A program made the position numbers and the translations under genes. The notes under the pieces were generated by a model. That model saw nothing but the letters and a program-made list of their open reading frames with translations, had not been told where the DNA came from and did no database searches. A stretch of DNA of 64,000 nt, taken from the NCBI GenBank assembly GCA_963665215.2, contig CAXXWW010000006.1:310001-374000 (forward strand). The letters are read 5' to 3'. This document shows, piece by piece, positions 1 to 7,234 of the stretch. Source of the stretch: G963665215 sp963665215 (lineage in GTDB: Bacteria > Chloroflexota > Dehalococcoidia > Lucifugimonadales > CAUZJF01). Each line of letters opens with the position of its first letter. Within the stretch, counting starts at the first letter, position 1.

Positions 1-283
1 GGCAAACACGTTGGGATTATCAGTCATGTACTTCTCGTCCACACGAATGAAACCACGCTGGTCTAGGTTGATTCCCGCTTGTTCCAGACCAAGATCCGAG
101 GTGTTGGCCTGTATACCTGACGCGAGTAAGATCTCGTCAGCTAGCAACTCCTTCGGCCCATCACTTCCACTAATGGCCACAACGATGCTGCCGTTACGTT
201 CCTCTACCTTGTCCAGGCTCACCCCCGTTTGGAACTGTATTCCTTGTATCTTGGTTTGGTGTGTAACAATCACTTCACTTAGG
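1..283 (-). pseudogene. merA: Mercuric reductase-like, C-terminal part (merA 3' fragment, runs off window)
   Basis: Minus-strand translation gives the middle-to-late part of a pyridine nucleotide-disulfide oxidoreductase. It has the ELLADEILLASGIQANT segment followed by a Gly-Ile-Asn...Gly-Phe-Ile-Arg-Val-Asp stretch and a final NPNVFA, the usual end of the central NAD-binding domain. The dimerisation domain with the C-terminal metal-binding cysteines would lie beyond base 1. The fragment is separated from a merA 5' part (1403-2096) by an IS110 element. The first residues here (SEVIVTHQTK...GIQFQTG) look like the same helix already encoded at the end of the 5' part, and the two frames do not join cleanly. 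This may therefore not be a simple interruption of one gene. Confidence 0.75.
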
Positions 284-299
284 TGGATCGGGGTGCGGC

Positions 300-439
300 A
301 GACCGACTATTCCTAGGTCGTAGCAGGCCGTGAGAAAGCGAGGGTCGCCGCACCCCCCAGAGTTAGAGCCCGAACAGTTGCCTGGGCCAACCAAGCCCGC
401 ATCTTGCAAGGACGGGCCAATAATTCGCAGGAGGTGCTG
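300..439 (+). ncRNA. Candidate IS110 bridge RNA region
   Basis: This 140-bp non-coding left end precedes the IS110 transposase. In characterised IS110 elements of this layout the region is transcribed into a structured RNA whose loops pair with target and donor DNA. I infer it only from position. I did not fold it, and no loop complementarity has been established. Confidence 0.35.
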
Positions 440-1402
440 ATGGAACAGGAAGCGACCTACGTAGGCATCGATGTAGCTAAGGCCCAGGTGGACGTTGCGG
501 TGCGTCCCACGGACGAAAGATGGGAGGTCTCCCATGACGATGCGGGGATCCGGCAGTTGATCTCCAAGCTGAAGACCCTGGAACCTGTCATGGTGTTGCT
601 TGAGGCTTCGGGCGGCTTGGAGCTGCCTCTGGTGGCTGCTCTGGCAGCCGAGGCGGTGCCGGTGGTCGTCGTCAACCCGCGCCAAGTGCGGGACTTTGCC
701 AGGGCAACGGGGAAGCTGGCCAAGACCGACTCGCTTGACGCGGCGGCTATTGCTCACTTTGCCGAAGCGGTCCGACCTCCCGTGCGCCCTTTGCGGGACG
801 CCGAAACCCAGGCCCTCAACTCCCTGGCTGCCCGAAGGCACCAGGTGATGACCATGCTGGTCTCGGAGAAGAACCGCCTCGGCACCGCCACCGTCGCCGT
901 CCGTCCCCGCATCGAAGCCCACATTGCATGGCTGGAGCGGGAGTTGGACGACCTGGACAAGCGTCTGCGTCAGACTCTGCGCCAGAGTCCCGTGTGGCGG
1001 GAGAAGGACGACCTTCTGCGCACCGTCCCCGGCGTGGGCGAGCAGCTCTCCCTCACTCTTCTGGCCTACCTGCCGGAGCTGGGCACCATGGATCGCCGGC
1101 AGGTTGCCGCCCTGGTGGGAGTGGCTCCCTACAACCGGGATAGCGGCACCCTGCGTGGTAAACGCACCGTCTGGGGCGGACGCGGCCGGGTCCGCGCCGC
1201 CCTGTACATGGGAGCGTTGGTGGCCAGCCGCTACAATCCCGTCATCCGAGACTTCTACCAGCGGCTGTTGGCCGCTGGTAAGCCGAAGAAGCTGGCCCTC
1301 ACAGCCTGCATGCGCAAGCTGCTCGTTATCCTCAACTCCATGCTCAAGCATCGCTCGCCCTGGCACGACATGACTTCCACATTCGTTGTTCATTCCTCTT
1401 GA
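440..1402 (+). CDS. IS110-family transposase (DEDD recombinase), 320 aa
   Basis: The start is the ATG at 440, chosen because GCAGGAGGTGCTG lies directly upstream. The N-terminal RuvC-like domain shows the acidic residues in GIDVAK, LLEASGG and KTDSLDAAAIA. A coiled region follows around residues 130-190. The C-terminal Transposase_20 domain carries PGVGEQLSLTLLAYLPELG and the serine-bearing YNRDSGTLRGKR motif. The length is close to the family norm. The enzyme would cut and join DNA under bridge-RNA guidance. It appears intact, so the element may be active. Confidence 0.93.
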   Translation: MEQEATYVGIDVAKAQVDVAVRPTDERWEVSHDDAGIRQLISKLKTLEPVMVLLEASGGLELPLVAALAAEAVPVVVVNPRQVRDFARATGKLAKTDSLDAAAIAHFAEAVRPPVRPLRDAETQALNSLAARRHQVMTMLVSEKNRLGTATVAVRPRIEAHIAWLERELDDLDKRLRQTLRQSPVWREKDDLLRTVPGVGEQLSLTLLAYLPELGTMDRRQVAALVGVAPYNRDSGTLRGKRTVWGGRGRVRAALYMGALVASRYNPVIRDFYQRLLAAGKPKKLALTACMRKLLVILNSMLKHRSPWHDMTSTFVVHSS

Positions 1403-1405
1403 CTT

Positions 1406-2096
1406 TCAAGACAGTTGCTTCCTCCTCCAGAGAGCGAAGCAGCTCGTTGACGGTCTCTGGCTCCTCCGCCCGCAAGACTCGATGCCCCCGGGTGACCACC
1501 ACGGTGACGTTGGCCCCGAAGTGGGCGAACATCTGGGCAAACTCCAGTCCCTCGGGACCTGCGCCAATGATTATCAGAGATTCCGGGGCCTGCTTCAGGT
1601 CCATGATGGTCTTGTTGGTGTGCCATCTGACCCTGTCCATCCCATCGACGGGTATCGGTTTCGTCGAGGAGCCGACCGCCACGACGAACTTCCTTCCCAC
1701 GAGCACCTCCCCGTCAACTTCCACCTCCTCAGGTGAGATGAACCTCGCGCGGGCCTGCACGTAGGTGACGGCCTCAAGGGAGTCGAGAACGTTAATGTAG
1801 TTGCTCTGGCGGGCTGACTCCACGATCTCGTCCTTCTCTGCTATGGCAGTGGCAAAATCGAAAGCTGGGTTGTGGCCGTTTAGCAGCGCCTTGAAGCGAG
1901 AATGGCTGCCGTAGTACAGCTCGTCGCCCACGGTGAGCAGGTTCTTGGTGGGCATGCAGCCGACGTTGACGCAGGTGCCCCCGATCGGGAGGCCGCTGTT
2001 GACCATCAATGCTGTCCGGCCCAGGTCATTGGCCTTCGTTGCGGCGGCAAATGCTCCCGCGCCCCCTCCGATAATGATCAGGTCGTACGTTGCCAT
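1406..2096 (-). pseudogene. merA: Mercuric reductase-like, N-terminal part (merA 5' fragment)
   Basis: The fragment opens with the FAD-binding GGGAGAFAAA motif at residues 10-19. It continues with the redox-active GGTCVNVGCMPTK, and the NAD-binding IIGAGPEGLEFAQMFAHFG lies near residue 180. It reads to about EEPETVNELLRSLEEEATV before the IS110 element takes over. No fused HMA domain is present; a separate HMA gene lies upstream. MerA reduces Hg(II) to volatile Hg(0) with NADPH in the cytoplasm. It is the last gene of the csoR-HMA-ccdA-merA operon and starts 60 bp after the ccdA-like stop. The redox-active disulfide identifies the family; mercury as substrate is inferred from the operon. Confidence 0.85.
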
Positions 2097-2453
2097 CAGG
2101 CCCTCCTGTACGATATTTTCATCGCCCGATCAATAGGCCGCAGGGCACTCCTGGTCTACAGGGCTCGGAAGCCTACTACCCCTCCAAAGAACACCAGCAG
2201 ATAGGCTCCGGTCGCGCCCATCACCAGGGCAATGGGCGATTCGATGTGCTCTTGGACCCATGCCATGCGCCGCGATACTACCCTGCGATTGGCGCCTCCG
2301 GCGAGCAGGGCGCCTATCGCAAGTGCAGGCGCCACGCGGCCAAGGCCGTAGCTCGCCATAAGGACCGTCCCGTACAGAGGACTTGCGGTTGCCACGACCC
2401 AGCCCAGAATCAGGTAGTAGGTCGGCATGGGGCAGGCGATCCCCATTCCACCC

Positions 2454-3732
2454 TGTATGGACCGGACACATGGTGGACCGGAGACATGGTGGACACATTT
2501 GAGTATGTTAGGCATCGTGCCTGAGGTCAAGCTGGGCGATTTGATGAGTGGCGAAGAAGACGTTCCAGACTCCATCGTCAGTTGTCGGCCGAATAGCCAC
2601 TGGCATGCCCTTGAAGGCCTTAGGTACCTTGAAGATACGGCCAAACAACTGGAGCCTACCTTTGTCGTGAACACGGCGTACCAGGTCGGTTGGTTCGTAC
2701 TCCAAGGGTGGAAGGACCTCGGGAAACAGTCTTTGGCTCACTTGGTACTTGGTGGCCGGAGTAGCAAGGTCAAGGGCGTCATGGGGCCGCTCCAAGTTGT
2801 AGATGTCCCGCCACAGGTCGAAGGCTCTCTGGCAGTGCGCCAGATCAGTGAAGCTGCTCCCCTGCAGCACTTCAACGGTCATGGTTCGGTGGAAGCGCTC
2901 ATCTTTTCCCTGTGTCTGAGGGTGATAAGGGCGTCCATGACTGACTCCGATGCCCAACCTCAGCAGCCAGACTGTAAAAGGTGTGTAGGGGTGGTCTTGG
3001 TCATGGCCCCACGGGGAGCCATTGTCCATCAACATTGTGTTGGGCAGGCCGTAGCGCCGGAAGATAGCCGTCAGGCGCTGTTGCACCATCTCTCCCTGCT
3101 CGTTACCGCAGGCCTGCAGCCCCAAGGCAAACCGAGAGTGATCGTCCAGAACAGTCAGAGGGTGGCAGCGTCCTCGGGTAAGGGGGAAGTGGCCTTTGAA
3201 GTCCATCTGCCACAGGTCGTTGGGTGCCTGGTGTTCAAATCGCTGCCAGGAACGGTGCTTGGGCCCCTCGGCGGGGTCAATGCGGCCATGACGACGCAAG
3301 ATCGCCGTGATAGTACTGGGGGCCGGCATGTCCGCCTCAAACACATCCCTGCGGTCCAAAAGCCACCGTCGCAGCTTACGAGCTCCCCAGGCCGGATGGG
3401 CCGCACGGGCAGACAGCACCGCCTGCTCAACCTGCGATGGGGTACGTGCAGGCGAGTAGTGAGGCCGCCGCGGCAGCTCGACCAGGCCTGCCTCGCTCCC
3501 TTCACGGAAACGCCCAAGCCACTTGTATCCAGTCGTAGGGCTGATCCCGAAGCGACGGCAAAGGCCCCTTTTGTTGGTGCCTTCAGCCTGCGCCAGCTCC
3601 ACGAACTCTCTCCTCTGAGACATAACGGACATCTCCTTCCATGGCATGACCACCTCCTTGTAATGAAGTCATGCCTATTATGGTGTCCACCATGTCCCCG
3701 AACATGTGTAAGCTATGTCCCCGGTCTATACA
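2454..3732 (-). mobile_element. IS481-family insertion sequence, copy 1
   Basis: Ends are TGTATGGACCGGACACAT on the left and the inverted form ATGTCCCCGGTCTATACA on the right, giving the 5'-TGT...ACA-3' termini of IS481. A 5-bp duplication CACCC flanks it (2449-2453 and 3733-3737). An inner repeat, ACATGGTGGACAC near the left and its inverse GTGTCCACCATGT near the right, probably binds transposase. It differs from copies 2 and 3 by lacking 7 bp (GGGTGTT) about 25 bp inside the left end. It interrupts the ccdA-like gene. Confidence 0.95.
2508..3647 (-). CDS. IS481-family DDE transposase, copy 1
   Basis: The N-terminal half (residues about 10-60) is a helix-turn-helix (RRFGISPTTGYKWLGRF). The rve integrase core follows, with the first Asp in LWQMDFKGHF, the second Asp in MLMDNGSPWG and the Glu in QTQGKDERFHRT. 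The ATG at 3647 is preferred because AAGGAGGTGGTC sits just before it; a GTG two codons earlier is also possible. The product is identical in sequence to those of the other two copies in this window. It appears intact. Confidence 0.94.
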   Translation of the reverse strand: MPWKEMSVMSQRREFVELAQAEGTNKRGLCRRFGISPTTGYKWLGRFREGSEAGLVELPRRPHYSPARTPSQVEQAVLSARAAHPAWGARKLRRWLLDRRDVFEADMPAPSTITAILRRHGRIDPAEGPKHRSWQRFEHQAPNDLWQMDFKGHFPLTRGRCHPLTVLDDHSRFALGLQACGNEQGEMVQQRLTAIFRRYGLPNTMLMDNGSPWGHDQDHPYTPFTVWLLRLGIGVSHGRPYHPQTQGKDERFHRTMTVEVLQGSSFTDLAHCQRAFDLWRDIYNLERPHDALDLATPATKYQVSQRLFPEVLPPLEYEPTDLVRRVHDKGRLQLFGRIFKVPKAFKGMPVAIRPTTDDGVWNVFFATHQIAQLDLRHDA

Positions 3733-4364
3733 CACCCCCAAAGGTGGCGCCCAGCAGGAAGGAGCGCCGATAGGGCCGGTCCTTTCCCGGCAACCGGGGG
3801 CCGGTCACCCGCGCCTGGAGTGTGGGCAGTCGCAGGAAGCCCAACGAGCTCAGGGCGTAGCCCAGGGTCGTCAGTCCCATGAGGCTGTAGAGGACGGCAG
3901 AGGTCAGCATCTTGGACCTCTGAGTTGACACCAGGCTCAGGATGCCGTCGCCGACATAGCTGAGCACCAATCCGGCGAGGGCCAGTAGGGGAGCGCTGCC
4001 TCCAAGAAATATCACGGTCAACGCCGCTTTTTGGACAAACCTGGGGCGGGAATTCAGTATCGACGGCACCATGAACACTGAGGGGAAGCCGCAGGGCAGC
4101 ACCACCATGCTGGCACCGATGAGGAATGCGATTCCGACGGCCGCGATGGACCCAGCGCTGGTGGGGCTGGAGGTCAGGAGTTCCTGCAGGTCCGCGAGGC
4201 TGGAGATGTCAGGGGCACTAACCCGCGAGCTGAGAAGGGCCAGCCCTACACCTACGGCCGCGGCAATCAGGAAAAGGCCCATCCGCCACGTGCGCTGTGC
4301 TGTGGCGCCCAATCCATCATCGGCGTGAGATGCCGTTGACATGCTTGGCCCCTCCGAACCTGTG

Positions 4365-4616
4365 CTACTCGTCATCCGGGCCGAAGCCTATTTCATCAAG
4401 GGAATCCTTGATCTGTTCCAGGCTCACCTCAGACTCATCGTAGCTAAGCCGCACCTGCTTGGCTTTATGGTCTACGTTGGTGACGCTCAATCCGGGCAGT
4501 GCCAGAAGATTTCTCTTGACGGTGCTTGCGCAGCCGCTACAGTGGATGGCCGGGATTCTCAAAGTAGATTCTCTGGTCACCGTGAGCGCCGTTTCTCCGT
4601 ACTTTGTCGACCGCAC
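4365..4616 (-). CDS. Heavy-metal-associated (HMA) metallochaperone, MerP/CopZ-like
   Basis: An 83-aa protein with a single HMA fold. The metal-binding motif is IHCSGCAST (Cys26 and Cys29), followed by VKRNLLALPGLSV and a C-terminal EIGFGPD. It lacks a clear signal peptide, so it probably acts in the cytoplasm, passing a thiophilic metal ion to the neighbouring reductase or membrane protein. The start is a GTG at 4616; a second GTG at residue 13 is an alternative. It lies downstream of csoR with a CsoR-type palindrome in the gap and overlaps the ccdA-like gene, indicating translational coupling. Hg or Cu as ligand cannot be told from the sequence. Confidence 0.87.
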   Translation of the reverse strand: MRSTKYGETALTVTRESTLRIPAIHCSGCASTVKRNLLALPGLSVTNVDHKAKQVRLSYDESEVSLEQIKDSLDEIGFGPDDE

Positions 4617-4632
4617 ATCTGGTTTGATGCCC

Positions 4633-4650
4633 TACCCCCTCAGGGGGATG
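4633..4650. promoter_or_regulatory. CsoR-type operator between csoR and the HMA gene
   Basis: The sequence TACCCCCTCAGGGGGATG is a G-tract/C-tract palindrome of the kind bound by CsoR-family repressors (TACCCC-n-GGGGTA). A closely similar palindrome lies upstream of csoR itself at 5042-5059. It would allow the HMA-ccdA-merA segment to be controlled separately from csoR. This rests on motif resemblance and position only. Confidence 0.6.
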
Positions 4651-4693
4651 CACCAGGCTATTGTCAGGGAGCGGGGTGCTCGATCGCCGAGGG

Positions 4694-5002
4694 CTATTTC
4701 AGGACTCGGGACAGGCTGGCCTTGAACCGCTCGATCGGGATGGCGCCGTCGCCGCTGCGGAGACCCTCTGCCACACAGCTCTCCAGGTGCCCCTCGAGCA
4801 AAAGAATGGCCACCTGATTGACGGCGGCCTTCACCCCCGAGACCTGGGTCAGGATGTCGTCGCAGTCCCGGTGTCCGGCCAGCATCTTTTTGATGCCACG
4901 AACGTGTCCCTCTATCCGGCTGAGCCGGTCCTGGAGGTTGCTCTCCAGCTCTCGGGTGATATATAAGCTTTGGTCTTTAGCTGCAGCCCTTGCCTTTGCC
5001 AT
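4694..5002 (-). CDS. csoR: CsoR-family metal-responsive repressor
   Basis: A 102-aa all-helical protein of the CsoR/RcnR/FrmR family (DUF156). RLSRIEGHVRGIKKML near the N-terminus is the family signature. The ligands Cys47, His72 and Cys76 keep the 25- and 4-residue spacing of the Cys-His-Cys copper site in characterised CsoR. Apo-protein normally represses and metal binding releases it. It is the first gene of the operon leading to the HMA, CcdA-like and MerA products, with operators on both sides, so autoregulation is likely. Start ATG at 5002 with GGAGAG upstream. Whether the natural inducer is Cu(I) or Hg(II) is open. Confidence 0.92.
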   Translation of the reverse strand: MAKARAAAKDQSLYITRELESNLQDRLSRIEGHVRGIKKMLAGHRDCDDILTQVSGVKAAVNQVAILLLEGHLESCVAEGLRSGDGAIPIERFKASLSRVLK

Positions 5003-5035
5003 CGTCTATCTCTCCGCCCCGTCCTTGGTCTTCAA

Positions 5036-5099
5036 GATGCCTATCCCCCGCAGGGGCATCTCGGTCCATGGTATAGTCATAATGCCCGTCATGTCAACA
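5036..5099 (-). promoter_or_regulatory. csoR promoter with CsoR-type operator
   Basis: On the minus strand a TTGACA (plus 5094-5099) is followed after about 16 bases by TATACC, a good sigma-70-type promoter. Just downstream lies GCCCCTGCGGGGGATA (plus 5042-5059), the same palindrome type found at 4633-4650. A repressor bound there would sit at the start of transcription. Confidence 0.7.
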
Positions 5100-5487
5100 C
5101 ACCGGGGAGTCACCCGAAAATCGAGATGAGAAGGTGCGCATTGGACGGTAATCGCGGAGATGGCACGCGGTAGTCCCGGCATGGTCAGATGGGGGGTTTC
5201 GCAGGTCTGTAGTGCTTCGCCAGACAAGGTGTTCGGGAATATAGCGGCCGACCCCGGTCAAACCGTCGGGGCAGCTTTTAAACCTGCCTCGACACCAGCC
5301 AAATGTTCGGCGTGGCTGGGAATTCCCGAACGGCCCTCCTGAGCAAGCACTGGGCGCCGCTCCCCTAATTTAGGCCGGTCGGGGCGGCATCTCGACTTGT
5401 GCACATCTGGGGGGTGGCAAACCGCACGCCAGGCGAGGCCTGGCTGCGAGCCGCGCGTGGTGGCCAGAGTCATTTCCCGAAAAATGC
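5100..5487. other. Intergenic region, no gene recognised
   Basis: This stretch separates the minus-strand csoR operon from a plus-strand small gene. Open frames on both strands have no protein-like composition, recognisable motif or ribosome binding site. I see only the divergent promoters at its two edges. Confidence 0.5.
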
Positions 5488-5493
5488 TATAAT
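5488..5493 (+). promoter_or_regulatory. -10 box TATAAT (extended TGC)
   Basis: TATAAT preceded by TGC lies about 47 bp upstream of the small membrane-protein gene at 5540. No good -35 is seen. The same ATGCTATAAT form recurs upstream of several other genes in the window. Confidence 0.5.
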
Positions 5494-5539
5494 GTGCCGA
5501 CACGGCTCTGGGTCATCTAGATAGCAGGAGCGGGCTTGC

Positions 5540-5731
5540 ATGGTATCTCCTAAGGTCATGGACTCTCTCAGCTTGGCGATTCAGGGCACTGCTTACGCGC
5601 TCGCGGCGTTGCTGACTGTTGGATTCCTGGTGGCGATGTACGCCCTGATAGGGCCCATGGCTCTGGCGGGTTTTCTGGGGTTGGCGGTCTTTATCACGAT
5701 CCTCAAGATCGGCCTGCTCTGGCTTCTCTGA
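5540..5731 (+). CDS. Small membrane protein, 63 aa, unknown function
   Basis: The ATG at 5540 follows a GCAGGAG-like ribosome binding site. The protein is almost wholly hydrophobic, with two likely membrane segments at residues about 15-37 and 38-62, and ends in LLWLL. It stands alone between a -10 box and a hairpin terminator at 5909-5948, which supports a monocistronic gene. I do not recognise the family; function is unknown. Confidence 0.6.
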   Translation: MVSPKVMDSLSLAIQGTAYALAALLTVGFLVAMYALIGPMALAGFLGLAVFITILKIGLLWLL

Positions 5732-5908
5732 AAGCTCCGCATGCATCTCTGCGGGGATGGCCTTTTCCGGCCCGATTTTAATTTGGGCGGCGCTTTTGGG
5801 GATGGGTCTCGCCACGGGACATTGTGTTAACGCCGGCAGGATAAGGAATTGGTCTCAGGCGCCGGGCGGCGCCGGCACCGCAGGACAGCTAATCAGAATA
5901 GGAAACGC

Positions 5909-5948
5909 GAGGGCTCCTGGATACCTTGACGGGAGCCCTCATTATTTT
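5909..5948 (+). terminator. Rho-independent terminator
   Basis: The arms GAGGGCTCC and GGGAGCCCTC form a strong stem with a 13-base loop, followed by ATTATTTT. The orientation suits the small membrane-protein gene ending at 5731. Confidence 0.75.
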
Positions 5949-6025
5949 GTGTCGAATCCCCACATTCCACCTCAAGTGCCCAGCCGCGCCCACTGTTTGG
6001 ACCCCAGTTCGACCGCGCCGTTCGA

Positions 6026-6184
6026 CTAGATGAAGAAGAACATGCGGTGCTCGCCATTGCCACAGGTGCAGTAGACGTTCAGCTTGCCTGAGGGCTGTCT
6101 GGTCTCGTAGTGCTTGGCCATCTCGTCGGCCAGCTCCGGGCAGTGCTCGGGATTGTGCTGGTCGGTGAACATGAATAGCCCCAT
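6026..6184 (-). CDS. Small Cys/His-rich protein, 52 aa, unknown
   Basis: The ATG at 6184 follows GAGGAGCAGCAT, a clear ribosome binding site, so I prefer it over a longer frame that would start at 6385. The protein begins MGLFMFTDQHNPEHCPEL and later has YCTCGNGEH. It thus has three cysteines and several histidines that could bind a metal. The HNPEHCPEL opening resembles small stand-alone ferredoxin-like-fold proteins, but I cannot name the family. It is about 250 bp from the S51 peptidase gene on the same strand. Confidence 0.6.
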   Translation of the reverse strand: MGLFMFTDQHNPEHCPELADEMAKHYETRQPSGKLNVYCTCGNGEHRMFFFI

Positions 6185-6433
6185 ATGCTGCTCCTCGTCA
6201 GCTGACGCGTGTTGCGAACTTGTACGCCTCGACCTTCTGCGCAGTATCCCGAACTCGGAGGCCCACAGGGTCTCCGGGACCCTTGAGTGAGCGGCCCAGG
6301 ACCGTGTCGATTGCCTCTCGCCGATCCACTTGACTGATAAAAAACAGTTTGCCGGCCGCCGTGGAGAGCGCTCGACGCAGCTCATGGGGATGACGAGAGC
6401 TACCCGGTCTCTAGCCGCCGGCAGGGTAGGGCG

Positions 6434-7153
6434 TTATGCGGGGGACGGTAGCGGCACCGCTTCCCCCGAGCCGTACCGGCGCCACCGGCCCTGGGAGTAC
6501 ACGGTGACGGCGCCAGGACCGATCACCTGCCAGCCGTCCGCGCTACCCAAGCAGCAGCTCTCGCTATCGATGCCGATCACCGTCGTCTCAGGCGGCGTAG
6601 TGTCCTCCAGCTCCTTTGCCACGACGTCGGGCTCACTGCGCTCGTGGTGGGGGAGAACGGCAACCCCGTCCAGTATGCCCAGGGCGGGAGTCCACCGGCC
6701 AAAGCGCATCCATGAGCCCAGCACCATTGCTCCCGCGCTGGACCCGGCAAGCACCGCTCCTCGTTTCAACGCGCCACGAAGCCTGTGCAGAACGAGAGAC
6801 CCTCTCAGCGATTCGAGCAAATGGCTGGGGTCACCACCGGTCAGATATATTACGCTGGCGGTATCGAGAGGTGCCAACAGCGCCTCATCGCCGGCATCTT
6901 CCTTGCCGAGCACCATCAGGGAGGAGGCCTGAGCTCCCAGGCCCGAGAAGTGGCGGACGCCGTTGGAGGCCGCTTTCGAGGGGCTCTGGTGGGCTGCCGC
7001 CGTGGGCAAGATGACCACGTGAGGGCGTTCTACGCCGACCGCGGCCAGGACCGCTCGGTCCATCTGCTCGCAGCCGGGCCTGAACTCGTTCCCACCCACC
7101 AGGGCGATCACCCCCGCCACTACGGCGCCTCCCCACGTCCCAGGATGCTTCAT
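6434..7153 (-). CDS. Peptidase S51 family protein (cyanophycinase/dipeptidase E-like)
   Basis: A 239-aa protein starting at the ATG 7153. IALVGG is at residues 16-21, the TGGDPSHLLE motif near residue 105 and the nucleophile elbow GSSAGAMVLG at 137-146, with Ser139 as the likely catalytic serine. This is the class-I glutamine-amidotransferase-like fold of family S51, whose members cleave aspartyl-dipeptides or cyanophycin. The length fits the dipeptidase branch rather than full cyanophycinase. There is no export signal. It diverges from the DAO-type oxidoreductase at 7235, with about 80 bp between them. The substrate is not predictable. Confidence 0.85.
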   Translation of the reverse strand: MKHPGTWGGAVVAGVIALVGGNEFRPGCEQMDRAVLAAVGVERPHVVILPTAAAHQSPSKAASNGVRHFSGLGAQASSLMVLGKEDAGDEALLAPLDTASVIYLTGGDPSHLLESLRGSLVLHRLRGALKRGAVLAGSSAGAMVLGSWMRFGRWTPALGILDGVAVLPHHERSEPDVVAKELEDTTPPETTVIGIDSESCCLGSADGWQVIGPGAVTVYSQGRWRRYGSGEAVPLPSPA

Positions 7154-7234
7154 TCTAACAGATGACGATGTTAGACTTCGGCGTGCGCCTTCCGGGGAGG
7201 CGCGCGAGAGCAGGGACGAGGACCAGGACACCTC

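Larger units (their letters stand above)
284..1405 (+). mobile_element. IS110-family insertion sequence
   Basis: One DEDD-type transposase with a left non-coding end of roughly 150 bp and almost no right non-coding end. This is the layout of the IS110 group, whose left end usually encodes a bridge RNA. No terminal inverted repeats or target duplication are evident, as expected for the family. The element lies between two merA-like pieces. Boundaries are estimates: the left edge is near the CACTTAGG at 282-289 and the right edge just after the transposase stop at 1402. Confidence 0.8.
2156..4375 (-). pseudogene. CcdA/DsbD-like membrane protein, interrupted by IS481
   Basis: The gene is split by an IS481 copy at 2454-3732. 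The N-terminal piece (4375-3733) has a first membrane segment (MGLFLIAAAVGVGLALL), then the LPCGFPSVF motif and further hydrophobic segments. The C-terminal piece (2453-2156) opens with GMGIACPMPTYYL, a second Cys-Pro motif, and more membrane segments. Two Cys-Pro motifs in a six-helix protein are typical of CcdA/DsbD-beta thiol-electron carriers. The IS plus its 5-bp duplication is 1284 bp, a multiple of three, and both pieces are in one frame. Precise loss would restore about 311 aa. Its start overlaps the end of the HMA gene by 11 bp. In this operon it may move electrons or metal across the membrane; the exact role is unknown. Confidence 0.8.

Noticed and set aside
275..1393. 372-aa minus-strand frame opposite the IS110 transposase
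   Set aside because: Composition is that of a GC-rich mirror frame; the plus strand carries the DEDD motifs and a good ribosome binding site.
2427..3773. Long plus-strand frame (448 aa) over the IS481 copy, repeated at 27314 and 39851
   Set aside because: It is antisense to the transposase with its catalytic motifs; the same shadow appears in all three copies and its translation has no domain.
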